Assembly: GCA_002746535.1 (NCBI GenBank)
Contig: NVWA01000030.1
Location: forward strand, 156-64,155
Length of the DNA: 64,000 bases
Direction of reading: 5' to 3'
DNA from: Planctomycetota bacterium
GTDB taxonomy: Bacteria; Planctomycetota; GCA-2746535
The notes beneath the pieces were generated by a model. It did no database searches, had not been told where the DNA came from, and was given only the letters and a program-made list of their open reading frames with translations. A program made the position numbers and the translations under genes. Positions 35,032 through 43,971 of this stretch are shown here, piece by piece. How positions within the stretch are numbered: the first letter of the stretch is position 1; each line of letters starts with the position of its first letter.

Positions 35032-35788
35032 TATTCAATTTGAATTAAATGGACGAAGTAAAGAAGATAATGTGTCTTATATGATGGGTCTTGTTGATCA
35101 AGTCGAAGATGCTGATTTAATCAATTTGCCTGAGATTTGGTCTACGGGATACTTTAATTTTGATGAATATAAAAAAAATGCTGAAGCAATTGATGGTGAT
35201 CTTGTTACTTGTTTTAAAGAAAAAGCAAAGGCAAAAAACTGTTATATCTTAATGGGTAGTTTTGTTGAGAAGCTAAATGAAGAGTATTTTAATACGAGTG
35301 TTTTAATTAGCCATCAGGGTGAAGTCGTAGGTTGTTATCGAAAAATTCATTTATTTGGATATGAATCTAAAGAAGCATCTATACTAACCAAAGGATCCGA
35401 ATCGACGGTGATTAGTACACCGTGGGGAAAAGTAGGTTTAGCTACCTGTTATGATTTACGGTTTCCTGAACTCTTTAGAAAAATGAGTGAACAGGGCGCT
35501 GTTATTTTTCTGGTTGTATCGGCTTGGCCACTTGCTCGATTAGAAGCGTGGCGATTATTTTGTCAGGCGCGGGCGCATGAAAATTTAGCTTACTTAATAT
35601 CATGTAATTGTGCTGGTAAAGATCAGGAAATTGAACTTGCCGGTCATAGTATGGTTGTAGACCCCATGGGAGAAATATTAAGAGAATCTAAAGAAATAGA
35701 GGAAGTCGTGAATATAAATTTAGATATTAATAATGGTCTAAAAATAAGAGATACATTCCCGGCATTAAACGATAGACAAATATTTTAG
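35018..35788 (+). CDS. Carbon-nitrogen hydrolase (nitrilase superfamily amidase)
   Basis: ATG at 35018 gives the usual nitrilase opening MRVCNIQFE and overlaps the GntR gene by 14 bp; GAGGAG lies upstream. The catalytic Glu-Lys-Cys triad is visible: E39 in NLPEIW, K109 in CYRKIHLFGYE and C144 in ATCYDLRFPELFR. The ending DPMGEILRESKEIEEVV and 257-residue length are those of omega-amidase/YafV-type or carbamoylase-type amidases. It hydrolyses an amide or carbamoyl bond in the intermediate handled by this operon; the substrate is inferred only in general terms. Confidence 0.9.
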   Translation: MRVCNIQFELNGRSKEDNVSYMMGLVDQVEDADLINLPEIWSTGYFNFDEYKKNAEAIDGDLVTCFKEKAKAKNCYILMGSFVEKLNEEYFNTSVLISHQGEVVGCYRKIHLFGYESKEASILTKGSESTVISTPWGKVGLATCYDLRFPELFRKMSEQGAVIFLVVSAWPLARLEAWRLFCQARAHENLAYLISCNCAGKDQEIELAGHSMVVDPMGEILRESKEIEEVVNINLDINNGLKIRDTFPALNDRQIF

Positions 35789-35800
35789 GGGCAAAAGAAA

Positions 35801-36166
35801 ATGTTAAAAGAACACAAAGAATTTTATACCATTGACACAGAGAATGACTGGCGGCCTATCCCAGGATATCCGGATGGTGTTACAGAAAAGCTATTGACAG
35901 GTCATTTGGATGAGGTCAATAATGAAGGTACTCGTTCACGACTATTGAGATTTGATCCAGGTGCTTTTACAACAGTACCCTTCAGGCATGATTACTGGGA
36001 AGAAGTTTTTCTTGTTTCAGGAGATCTTACTGTAGGCGGAAAAACATTTAATCCGATGACATATGCTTGTCGACCTCCTGATGTCGATCATGGTCCGTTT
36101 AAAAGTGATCAAGGATGTATATTATTTGAAATCCATTATTTTAATCCTTTGTCAAAGGATAATTGA
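35801..36166 (+). CDS. Small cupin-domain protein (ChrR-like cupin)
   Basis: 121 residues forming a single cupin barrel: TRSRLLRFDPGAFTTVPFRH, DYWEEVFLVSGDLTVGGKTF and YACRPPDVDHGPFKS. The histidines and glutamate in FRHDYWEEVF, plus HG in DVDHGPF, look like a metal site. It resembles the ChrR-type cupin family that includes acetylacetone-cleaving and other small dioxygenases or isomerases. It is third in the GntR operon, 12 bp after the nitrilase and 1 bp before DUF2848, with GGGGCAAAAG ahead of its ATG. An enzymatic role in the same pathway is likely. Confidence 0.75.
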   Translation: MLKEHKEFYTIDTENDWRPIPGYPDGVTEKLLTGHLDEVNNEGTRSRLLRFDPGAFTTVPFRHDYWEEVFLVSGDLTVGGKTFNPMTYACRPPDVDHGPFKSDQGCILFEIHYFNPLSKDN

Positions 36167-36167
36167 A

Positions 36168-36878
36168 ATGACTTTTAAAAGGGAACTTGAATTATTAGTA
36201 GATTCGAATGGTGAAATTAATCAAATTAATTTTTTATTTAATAAAATAATAAATGGTGGGTTTACTGGAAGAGACCAAGTGGCTGTTCAAGCTCACATTC
36301 AAGAATTAGCTGAAGAAGGTATACCTGGGCCAGAAGTTACGCCCGTTTTTTTTTCATTAACTTGTAATACATTAGTTTGTAAAGATTTAATTCAAGTTAA
36401 TGGCCCTAAAACATCAGGTGAAGTAGAATATGTTATGTGCTTAAAAGGGGACAAAACTTATATAGGAATTGGTAGTGATCATTCTGACAGAGCATTGGAG
36501 CAATCTTCAATGGGAAAAGCTAAAGAAATATGTCCTAATATTATTTCAGAAACTGTATGGGATTATGACGATATCAAAGATCACTGGAATGAATTAGAAA
36601 TATCGAGTGTTGTTAAAAATAAAATGGGCGATGAGTACACCCTTTATCAAAAAGATACATTGGCTTCCATAATGCATCCAGATGAGTTAAAATCTGTTAT
36701 TATGGAAAAATTAAAAAATCCAGATTTGGATAAGACGATTATTTATTCAGGAACGATTCCTGTGGTTGCCAATTCACCGATTTATGGTGAATTATTTGGA
36801 TGTAAGTTATATGATCCGATATTAGATAAAACCTTAAGATGTGAGTATGAGATTCAGTCTGTTCATAGTATATTTTAA
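36168..36878 (+). CDS. DUF2848 family protein (fumarylacetoacetase-fold-like)
   Basis: ATG at 36168 (MTFKRELELLVDSNGE) is used; an in-frame start at 36063 lies inside the cupin gene. The sequence matches DUF2848, with VAVQAHIQELAEEGIPGP, VEYVMCLKGDKTYIGIGSDH and DRALEQSSMGKAKEICPN. The family has a fumarylacetoacetate-hydrolase-like fold and no assigned reaction; it is often found in amino-acid or aromatic catabolic operons. It follows the cupin gene by 1 bp. Hydrolysis or decarboxylation of an acyl-pyruvate-like intermediate is an informed guess. Confidence 0.78.
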   Translation: MTFKRELELLVDSNGEINQINFLFNKIINGGFTGRDQVAVQAHIQELAEEGIPGPEVTPVFFSLTCNTLVCKDLIQVNGPKTSGEVEYVMCLKGDKTYIGIGSDHSDRALEQSSMGKAKEICPNIISETVWDYDDIKDHWNELEISSVVKNKMGDEYTLYQKDTLASIMHPDELKSVIMEKLKNPDLDKTIIYSGTIPVVANSPIYGELFGCKLYDPILDKTLRCEYEIQSVHSIF

Positions 36879-36974
36879 TACTTCCTGGAATGTGGAATAT
36901 TAATCTGAATATTATTTTTCGTTGACTTGTGATTGATTAAAAATTAAAAATAAAACGGTTTTAAAGGAAAAATT

Positions 36975-38312
36975 ATGGTTGTCCATGGTATAGAAGAGTT
37001 AAGTTATTTAGATGACACTGAGGCTACAGTTCAAAAGGGTGAATATAGTTTGACTCTAAAGACCAATACGAAGTTTTTTAAATATAAAATAGATCAAAAA
37101 TTTCAATTTTATATTTTTGTTGAGAAAAACGGTGTTCCTCTGAAGGATGGTTATGTTGAATATGAATTAAAATGGGATCAATCAAATACTTTTGAAACGG
37201 GAAGAGTTAACATTATTTCCGGTGAAGGAAAAATTGATGTAATGAGTTCTAAAGCAGGTTTTATTTTAGCGATTTGTTCTCTGCCCATAGAAAATGATGA
37301 AATCTTAACACACCATTGTGGTGTGGCCATTAGCCCTGAATTAATTGAGCCATCTCTAGAACTTCCGAGTGATTTTAATAGTTTTTGGGATAATCAAAAA
37401 AAACTATTAGCAGAAATCCCCATTGAAACCTCATGGATTTCAATTGATCACAAGTCTCATCCACATTTACATGAGTACTCTCATAAAGATTTACTTGAAA
37501 TGGATATCTCTAATGTCGAAATAAATGAAGTCAAAGTTTCATGTCTTGAAAAAGATGTGTCGGGGCTTTATATTCGTCCTAAAAAAAGATCATCAAAAAA
37601 TCATCCCGCCATGTTATGTGTGCAGGGGGCGGGTGTAATGCCAACGCGTCCACATAATTTTATTGAACAAGCAAATAATGGAATTTTAGTTTATGAGATG
37701 GGTGCCCATGGGCTTTCCAATTTGGAAGAAGAATTCTTTTATCAAAATTTAATCGATGGGAAATTAAAAAAATATTTGAAATTTGGAAGAGAAGATCGGA
37801 TGCAGTCCTATTTCCGATTGATGTTTTTACGAGTTAAAAGGGGATTAGATTTTTTGATGAGTCAGCCTGAATGGGATGGGAAAACTATCGTAATTAGTGG
37901 TAGTAGTCAAGGCGCCGTTCAAAGTATGGCTGGGGCATATCTTGAACCAAAGGTCTCGATGATTTCTGCAAGAGTTCCAGCACTTTGTGATCATACGGGA
38001 TTTTTAAAAGGGCGTAGTGTTGGTGGGGGAGATTTGGTTATTATTGATGAAGAAGGTAATCCGGATCCTGATACGTTAGAATGTTCAAGATACTTTGACG
38101 GTGTTAATTTCATGCGCCAACTCACTTGTACGGGCACTTTTTCGGTAGGTCTTAATGATGGAGGTTGTACGCCAAGTAGTATCTATGCCGCGTATAATTC
38201 TTTTAAAGGGCCAAAGTCTATGTATCTACAACCTTATACAGGTCATGCTAATACTCCTGCTACCCTAGAAAAAATGAAGTGTGCTCTTGAAGATTTTATA
38301 AGAAATCGATGA
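36975..38312 (+). CDS. Acetyl xylan esterase (AXE1)/cephalosporin-C-deacetylase-like hydrolase
   Basis: 445 residues: a ~115-residue N-terminal beta domain, then a CE7-like esterase domain starting LPSDFNSFWDNQKKLLAEIP. The nucleophile serine lies in VISGSSQGAVQSM, the acid in SVGLNDGGCTPSSIY and the histidine in PYTGHANT, as in AXE1 enzymes. No signal peptide. It is the last gene of the GntR operon, 96 bp after DUF2848. Such enzymes deacetylate sugars; with its pathway neighbours it may remove an acyl group from the substrate before ring or amide cleavage. Confidence 0.83.
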   Translation: MVVHGIEELSYLDDTEATVQKGEYSLTLKTNTKFFKYKIDQKFQFYIFVEKNGVPLKDGYVEYELKWDQSNTFETGRVNIISGEGKIDVMSSKAGFILAICSLPIENDEILTHHCGVAISPELIEPSLELPSDFNSFWDNQKKLLAEIPIETSWISIDHKSHPHLHEYSHKDLLEMDISNVEINEVKVSCLEKDVSGLYIRPKKRSSKNHPAMLCVQGAGVMPTRPHNFIEQANNGILVYEMGAHGLSNLEEEFFYQNLIDGKLKKYLKFGREDRMQSYFRLMFLRVKRGLDFLMSQPEWDGKTIVISGSSQGAVQSMAGAYLEPKVSMISARVPALCDHTGFLKGRSVGGGDLVIIDEEGNPDPDTLECSRYFDGVNFMRQLTCTGTFSVGLNDGGCTPSSIYAAYNSFKGPKSMYLQPYTGHANTPATLEKMKCALEDFIRNR

Positions 38313-38493
38313 GTTCTTAAAATAAATTATTATAGATCGAAAGATAATTTTTATGGGATGATCTGTAAACTTTCTTAGCACAGTCTTTTTTATTTTGACA
38401 TGGATAAACAGGATAAAAGGGATTAAAAAATTACCAAGCCTGTTCTTGTTTCCATGTTCTTGTTCCCTTGCCCTAGTTCTTTTTGAATAGAAT

Positions 38494-38694
38494 TTAATTC
38501 ATATTTTTGCTAATATTAAAAACAATATTTGTAGCGCTTTTTATTAGACTTGATCTATATAGTAATATATCTTTATTTAATTCTTTATTCTCTGGTTTTA
38601 TTCCAGCACTTATATCATCCACTATTAAAATTAATTCTTGAACTTTATTATAAATCAAATCGGAGTGTTTTAACAAATCCTTTTTTTCAATCAT
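38494..38694 (-). CDS. Small hypothetical protein (66 residues)
   Basis: An uninterrupted frame with an ATG and an AGAGAG ahead of it. The product is helical and charged (EKKDLLKHSDLIYNKVQELI, SSLIKSATNIVFNISKNM) without signal or membrane segment. No family is recognised. It lies between the convergent AXE1-like and FAD-oxidase genes. It may be a real small gene or chance in AT-rich sequence. Confidence 0.35.
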   Translation of the reverse strand: MIEKKDLLKHSDLIYNKVQELILIVDDISAGIKPENKELNKDILLYRSSLIKSATNIVFNISKNMN

Positions 38695-38804
38695 AGTTTT
38701 ACTCTCTTAAATTTTTGTATTCTTTAAATTTAAATAATATGTTCAATCTAACCAAACAAGAAAATGGCTAATCCGATTATTTTTATCATAAAGTTTAACA
38801 CTTA

Positions 38805-40466
38805 TCATGATGCACAATATCGACCTGGTGATAATACGCTTTTAGGGTCCATTAAACCTTTCAGTTTCTTAACAAAATTCCAATACCCCGTATTTTCTTC
38901 CGTGACAAGCGACATGTGATCTACTCCCATTCTATAGGGCATATAACCATGGCTTTTACATGTTTCAAATAATTCTAAATAGCAATTCTTTGCCGCCGCA
39001 CATTCGGCAGCATTAGATTTATCAAATAAGATAGGCACAGAACTATCAACAACTTTATCTGATAACGTTGTTATCGTAATTAATGGCTCTACACCATATT
39101 TCAAACACACAGATCTTAAAATTTCTGAATAATTCTTAATATCTTTGGACGTAAATGGGATTAATGGGGTGAACCAAATTAATCCGCAATTATCCATGGC
39201 CGGATTTGGATTATTTGAATCTGCATTAAACTTTTTACTTCTGTTTTTCCAATAAGCGAGTGGCAATGCGACCCTAGTTGGCTTACCTTCTAAGATACTT
39301 AAAAACGAATCTAATTTATGCTCAATATTTTTTAATTTTTCAGAACTATTAAAAAAACTTTTCCTGAGAAACTTACAAATATTTAATTTTTTACGATTAA
39401 CAAATATGATTCGATTGCCTGTTTTCTTAACGCATTTTTTAATTTCCTTTTTAGCGGCATTTGATAGCAGCTTTGTGCCATAAATCGCGCCAAATCCTGT
39501 CCAAGCGGTTATTGAATATTCGATCATTTTTTTATCGATGACTTCATCTCGTGAATTATTTTCAAGTTCCTTGTAGGGGTATTCCATACTCATGGATAGT
39601 GCTCTTTCACCATTTATCAAGTTTATGCCACTAACATTGGAACCTAACCTTTTTATAATAGTTTGAATGGAATCAACTGTCGCAGAAAGATTATCTTCAT
39701 TTTTAACTTGGAAACAAAACAACTCAATATTCTCAGGTGTTTTTTCTAATTCAATTGTTATTTCTGTAACGATTCCAAGATTTGATTGAGTAAAAATACC
39801 ATCCATGTATGGTCCCATTCCCCATTTGTGAGATTTACTGATTCCTTCACAACCTTCTTCAATAAAATTAGAAGTATAGATCTGTCCATCTGGTAACACC
39901 GCCTTCAAATTCATTACCGAAGCAAAATGATCTGTTTTTGGTGTAATTCCATATCCACGCTCTAAGGCATTTCCTAGTAAACTGCAGTGAGGGCCTGCAC
40001 CAGTAACGGGAACCATATACTCTGATTCCTTTTCAATCAAAAAATCAAAAAGCATTTGTTGGGTTACACCTGGTTGCACTGTTACTAATCCACTATCCTT
40101 ATCAAAACTAATAATGTTATTCATTAAAGATAAATCAAGAATAACGGCCTTATCTGTCACCGAAGAGGCGCTACCATAACCCCAATTATTGCCGGTGCTT
40201 ATTGGGTAAACATGGAAGCCGTATTGACCAGCAACCTGTAAAGCATGTGAAATTTCTTTTGAAGACTTTAACTTTAATACTGCTACAGGTTTTCTCTCAA
40301 TATCAATTGTATTTGAAGTAAATTTTTTGGATATTTCATTTATTTCTATGCGACTAGGGGCGATGACAGATTTCCATTCATTCGTAGCTTTTTGAAGTAA
40401 TGATTCTTTATTACTTGCTTGAATCATTTTCTCTATTTCAATATCTTCTATCGTATATTCAACCAT
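38805..40466 (-). CDS. FAD-binding oxidoreductase, VAO/PCMH (vanillyl-alcohol-oxidase) type
   Basis: An FAD-binding PCMH domain (GlcD/4-cresol dehydrogenase-like). VYPISTGNNWGYGSASS is the FAD loop, followed by VTVQPGVTQQMLFDFL, GPHCSLLGNALERGYGITPK then TDHFASVMNLKAVLPDG, and IFTQSNLGIVTEITI. The C-terminal half is a substrate-binding cap ending LSPGRYCAS, as in 4-phenol oxidases. The RG-Y-TP--DHF signature points to the flavoenzymes that oxidise para-substituted phenols, consistent with a tyrosine- or tyramine-derived substrate. It is second in an operon after the FeeM-like synthase, 30 bp apart. The same two activities are fused in the protein at 54521-57028. Confidence 0.85.
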   Translation of the reverse strand: MVEYTIEDIEIEKMIQASNKESLLQKATNEWKSVIAPSRIEINEISKKFTSNTIDIERKPVAVLKLKSSKEISHALQVAGQYGFHVYPISTGNNWGYGSASSVTDKAVILDLSLMNNIISFDKDSGLVTVQPGVTQQMLFDFLIEKESEYMVPVTGAGPHCSLLGNALERGYGITPKTDHFASVMNLKAVLPDGQIYTSNFIEEGCEGISKSHKWGMGPYMDGIFTQSNLGIVTEITIELEKTPENIELFCFQVKNEDNLSATVDSIQTIIKRLGSNVSGINLINGERALSMSMEYPYKELENNSRDEVIDKKMIEYSITAWTGFGAIYGTKLLSNAAKKEIKKCVKKTGNRIIFVNRKKLNICKFLRKSFFNSSEKLKNIEHKLDSFLSILEGKPTRVALPLAYWKNRSKKFNADSNNPNPAMDNCGLIWFTPLIPFTSKDIKNYSEILRSVCLKYGVEPLITITTLSDKVVDSSVPILFDKSNAAECAAAKNCYLELFETCKSHGYMPYRMGVDHMSLVTEENTGYWNFVKKLKGLMDPKSVLSPGRYCAS

Positions 40467-40496
40467 CAGATTCTCCTTTATAATTTTTTCAGTTCA

Positions 40497-41282
40497 TTAC
40501 GAAAACAGTATTTCGGGAATTGAAACACCCAATTCTTCATTGTGTTGAGTTTTTAAGAAATCAGCATGTGCTTTTGCATCGCCTATTCGACGAAAATCCT
40601 TGTAGTATTTGTATTTACTTTTTGATTTGTTTTTGATTTGATTTAAATAATTTGACAAGGGCATGTATAAACAAACAGCCAAGGATCCGTTAACTAGAGG
40701 GCATGGTTTAACATCACTTATGGTAGAAAAACCTAATAAGTTTATGTAGAACTTAGAATGATGTGGATGTACTTCACAAATTAATCCATCCGCTTTATTA
40801 TTAAAATGACAATAAGACATCATGCTGTCTATTAATAACGATAAGATCTTTTTAGAATTTCTAAATCTTTTATCAATGGTTAATCGAGTAACTTCAGCAA
40901 GTCGACTTCTTTTGCTTCTAAATTTATTTAATTGAGATGAAAATAAAACCGAAGATGGAATTGGTAATTTATCATCAAAAACTAGAGTCATTGTCCCGGC
41001 AATGTGATTATCTTGATAAACGCTAAAAATGATGGTGTCTTTTATTTTGTCATGGCTAATGTGATATTCCCGATTTTGGTTGTGGGCTTTATCTAAATAC
41101 CCTTTTTCAACGTAACATTTATACGCTAATTGATATGCATCTGATTTTAGTTGTAAATTATTAGCAACTTTTAACTTATAGTTGGGTTGATTATTATGAT
41201 TATTCTGTATATCAAATGTCGAATTGTTTATGGCTATTGATATACCTGAGGTTCTTTTTTTCTCAGTATTTCTATTTATCAT
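40497..41282 (-). CDS. N-acyl amino acid synthase (FeeM)-like acyltransferase, module 1
   Basis: 261 residues with a GNAT/autoinducer-synthase-like fold: DAYQLAYKCYVEKGYL, IIFSVYQDNHIAGTMTLVFD, LAEVTRLTIDKRFRNSKKIL, ADGLICEVHPHHSKFYINLL and GFSTISDVKPCPLVNGSLAV. The AEV-R-(A/T)(V/I) and CEV-P-H--FY--LGF motifs match FeeM, which transfers acyl chains from acyl-ACP to amino acids such as tyrosine. The N-terminal 40 residues are polar and disordered. It is first in a two-gene operon with a VAO-type oxidase. A -24/-12-like element is 33-48 bp upstream, and the operon is divergent from a sigma-54 activator. Confidence 0.78.
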   Translation of the reverse strand: MINRNTEKKRTSGISIAINNSTFDIQNNHNNQPNYKLKVANNLQLKSDAYQLAYKCYVEKGYLDKAHNQNREYHISHDKIKDTIIFSVYQDNHIAGTMTLVFDDKLPIPSSVLFSSQLNKFRSKRSRLAEVTRLTIDKRFRNSKKILSLLIDSMMSYCHFNNKADGLICEVHPHHSKFYINLLGFSTISDVKPCPLVNGSLAVCLYMPLSNYLNQIKNKSKSKYKYYKDFRRIGDAKAHADFLKTQHNEELGVSIPEILFS

Positions 41283-41314
41283 ATCTCTCTCCTTATATTA
41301 ACTGATCTTCCTAT

Positions 41315-41330
41315 ATCAATAATTATGCCA
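41315..41330 (-). promoter_or_regulatory. Sigma-54 (-24/-12)-like promoter, FeeM/FAD-oxidase operon 1
   Basis: Minus strand TGGCATAATTATTGAT. The -24 TGGCA and the 10-bp spacing to -12 are right, but the -12 GC reads GA, so this is the weakest of the four sites. Transcription would start ~20 bp ahead of the gene. Confidence 0.5.
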
Positions 41331-41431
41331 ATGTTTGTTAATCGTAAACCATTGCAAAATAGGGAGTAATGTATTGACAATTTATATTAATTAATTAACC
41401 TTTTATATATTAATTAATAAAAGGTATATTA

Positions 41432-43645
41432 ATGAGAAAAGAATTACAAGTACTTTACCTCAAAGGTTTTGATGGTGGTAATAATGAGGAATTCAAACAA
41501 AAATTAAATGAAAACGATGTGGTGGAGAATGCTTTAAAGACACTGTTAGTAATTGATGCTGATTCAAGTAAGTATTTCAAACTTCAAAAACTTTTTTCAG
41601 AAGCTATCAAGACAGGCCATAAAAGCCAACAGCTATACTTTTTATTTTTAAGTCATTTATGTCTAGCCTATTTAAACTTCCAACAATTGGAAAATGGTAA
41701 AGCTGTATTCTCAATTATCGATCAAATGGATCTTCAAAAGTATCCGAGTTGGCTCATTGGGCAGTATTATAATCTAAAAGGCTATTATTATTTCATGATG
41801 AACAAGCCAAAACTAGCTAACGATGCTTATTTAAATTCCATGAAGCATTTAAAACGAAATAATGAATTATATAGAAGTTTGCTAGCAAATTATGCGGGAT
41901 TTCTAAGTAGCTTTGGCTTATTGAATTCATTACCAGATATACAATTGAATGATTTTATAGAATTGAGAGAAGATCATCATTCTTCACTATCTCATTTATT
42001 ACGTAATATGCTATATACTGGTAATTTGGAAAACCTGTCAAGTGAAATGATTCAAGAATATAAATCGATGTATGCAACAAATAAATCTATTATTATGGAT
42101 CCTGTTGAAATTGATATTGCATTCTCTCTCTACGAATTCAATTTTGAGAAATTAAAGTTAACCAAAAACTCTAAGGTGAATACAAAAATTAAATTTCTGG
42201 AATTATTATTAGAAGGCAAAATTAATGAAGCATTTAATAGCATTAAAAAAGTTGATGGAAATACGACGTTACAATTTTTAGGTATATTTAAAATGATTCC
42301 CTATCAAATTGCTGTTGAAACAATGAATGAAAGTGTCATCAATGAAATCGATGAAAAAGAGCCACCATTTAATTATTTATTAGATCTCTTTGTTGCGAGG
42401 TATTATCTGAAAGCTAATAACATTGATAAAGCAAGATTTCACTTTAAAAGGCTTTATGGTAGATGCATTCAACTAAAAGCACTAAATCGTCTAAAGCTTG
42501 AAATAAGATTAGCTCCAGAATTAGAGCCGGAGCAAGTATTCGACTTAATGCTAAGTTCCTCCCAAGAAATAAAAATTTTTCCTTCCAAAGATTCATCAAT
42601 TCCAAAAATATCCACTTCATTATTAGTGGGGCATTCCATCGTCATGCAAAACATTAAAAAATTAGCCACATTATATGCTGATATTCCAAATCCTGTATTA
42701 ATTCTTGGTGAAACGGGTACAGGTAAAGAGCTCATCACAAAATTAATTGTACAGAAATCAAAAAGAAAGAATAAACCATTATTAGTTATAAATTGCGGAG
42801 CCATCTCGGAGACTTTACTCGAATCAGAGTTATTTGGTTATGAAGCTGGTGCCTTTACGGGTGCCATAAAAGCGAGGATGGGGATATTCGAGTCGGCAGA
42901 AAGCGGAACTGTATTTTTAGATGAGTTTGCTGATGTTAGTTTAAGAATGCAATCAAACTTATTAAGAGTTCTCGAAAATAATGAAATAAAACCTGTCGGC
43001 AGCAATGAGACAAGGAAAATCAATTGTAAAATAATTGTAGCGACTAATAAGGACCCTACGCAGTTGGTTAACGAAAAGAAGTTAAGGGATGATCTGTATT
43101 ATCGATTGAATCAATTCTCTATTCAATTACCTCCTTTAAGAGAAAGAGGCGATGATCTCATAGAATTAACTAATTATTTTTTAAAGATAAATGATAGCAC
43201 TAAAAGTTTAAGTGTTAAGCTTCAGCAAAAAATAATTCACTATTCTTGGCCAGGCAATATTAGAGAATTGAAGTCTGTCATTGAAAAAATGCTGATATGG
43301 TATCCATTGAAAACTATCTATGAAGAAAATGATTTAGAACTTTCTACTGTTTTGAATGAAAATAAAAAAAACAAGGCAAATATTGATAATTCTTCAGTTC
43401 CAAAAGACAATAACGACATCAATCATCTGCTGGCCAATAGCTCTACGAAAGCGGTCAGGCTTAAACAACTAATTGCCTTTTTAAAAGAAAGTCCCGATGG
43501 AGTTAATAGAGTGAAATCAGCAAAACATTTAAATGTTAGCTTAATCACGGCAGGTAAATATTTACATTATTTGTGTGATCAAGGATTCATAAAAAAAGTA
43601 ATGCCAAACAATTCACCTAGGTCGCATTATTTTACTTTAAAATAA
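41432..43645 (+). CDS. Sigma-54-dependent activator with TPR-like sensory half and winged-helix-like C-terminus, module 1
   Basis: Residues 1-~385 are helical TPR-like repeats (YYNLKGYYYFMMNKPKLAND, ARYYLKANNIDKARFHFKRL). Residues ~395-635 are the AAA+ domain of enhancer-binding proteins: Walker A GETGTGKE (~427-434), the sigma-54-contacting GAFTGA loop (473-478), Walker B GTVFLDEFADVS and the YYRLNQFSIQLPPLRERGDD sensor region, then YSWPGNIREL. Instead of a Fis-type helix-turn-helix the end holds a winged-helix-like segment (RLKQLIAFLKESPDGVNRVK, HLNVSLITAGKYLHYLCDQG). It is divergent from the FeeM/FAD-oxidase operon, which has a -24/-12-like promoter. TPR sensing of an acyl-lipid or protein partner is inference. 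Confidence 0.9.
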   Translation: MRKELQVLYLKGFDGGNNEEFKQKLNENDVVENALKTLLVIDADSSKYFKLQKLFSEAIKTGHKSQQLYFLFLSHLCLAYLNFQQLENGKAVFSIIDQMDLQKYPSWLIGQYYNLKGYYYFMMNKPKLANDAYLNSMKHLKRNNELYRSLLANYAGFLSSFGLLNSLPDIQLNDFIELREDHHSSLSHLLRNMLYTGNLENLSSEMIQEYKSMYATNKSIIMDPVEIDIAFSLYEFNFEKLKLTKNSKVNTKIKFLELLLEGKINEAFNSIKKVDGNTTLQFLGIFKMIPYQIAVETMNESVINEIDEKEPPFNYLLDLFVARYYLKANNIDKARFHFKRLYGRCIQLKALNRLKLEIRLAPELEPEQVFDLMLSSSQEIKIFPSKDSSIPKISTSLLVGHSIVMQNIKKLATLYADIPNPVLILGETGTGKELITKLIVQKSKRKNKPLLVINCGAISETLLESELFGYEAGAFTGAIKARMGIFESAESGTVFLDEFADVSLRMQSNLLRVLENNEIKPVGSNETRKINCKIIVATNKDPTQLVNEKKLRDDLYYRLNQFSIQLPPLRERGDDLIELTNYFLKINDSTKSLSVKLQQKIIHYSWPGNIRELKSVIEKMLIWYPLKTIYEENDLELSTVLNENKKNKANIDNSSVPKDNNDINHLLANSSTKAVRLKQLIAFLKESPDGVNRVKSAKHLNVSLITAGKYLHYLCDQGFIKKVMPNNSPRSHYFTLK

Positions 43646-43913
43646 TCTGATAATTATAAATGGCTGATTACTCCCAATCTTAAGACCAATCCCGCTCAAT
43701 AATAGCAATCCTAAATATGGACATATTTAATCAATATTTTGGAGAGTTCAGCTTTATCCAAGCTCACTTAGAATAGTACTTTTTATAACATTTATTTTAT
43801 AGCTACTTAATGATCGCTTAGTTGAAGTTAAGAATCTAAATAATTTATAAAAATAAGTAATAAGATCAACTAGCCATAACTATCTAGACCGCTGCTTCTA
43901 CAATAAAAACAGT

Positions 43914-43929
43914 TGGCGCAAACATTGCT
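43914..43929 (+). promoter_or_regulatory. Sigma-54 (-24/-12) promoter of the JmjC-like gene
   Basis: TGGCGCAAACATTGCT matches TGGCAC-N5-TTGC(A/T) with invariant GG and GC at the right spacing. A GGAG at 43961 and the ATG at 43972 follow. The rest of 43646-43971 shows no gene. Confidence 0.75.
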
Positions 43930-43971
43930 TAAGAATATTACCAAACCATTTTATCTAATAGGAGCCAATTA

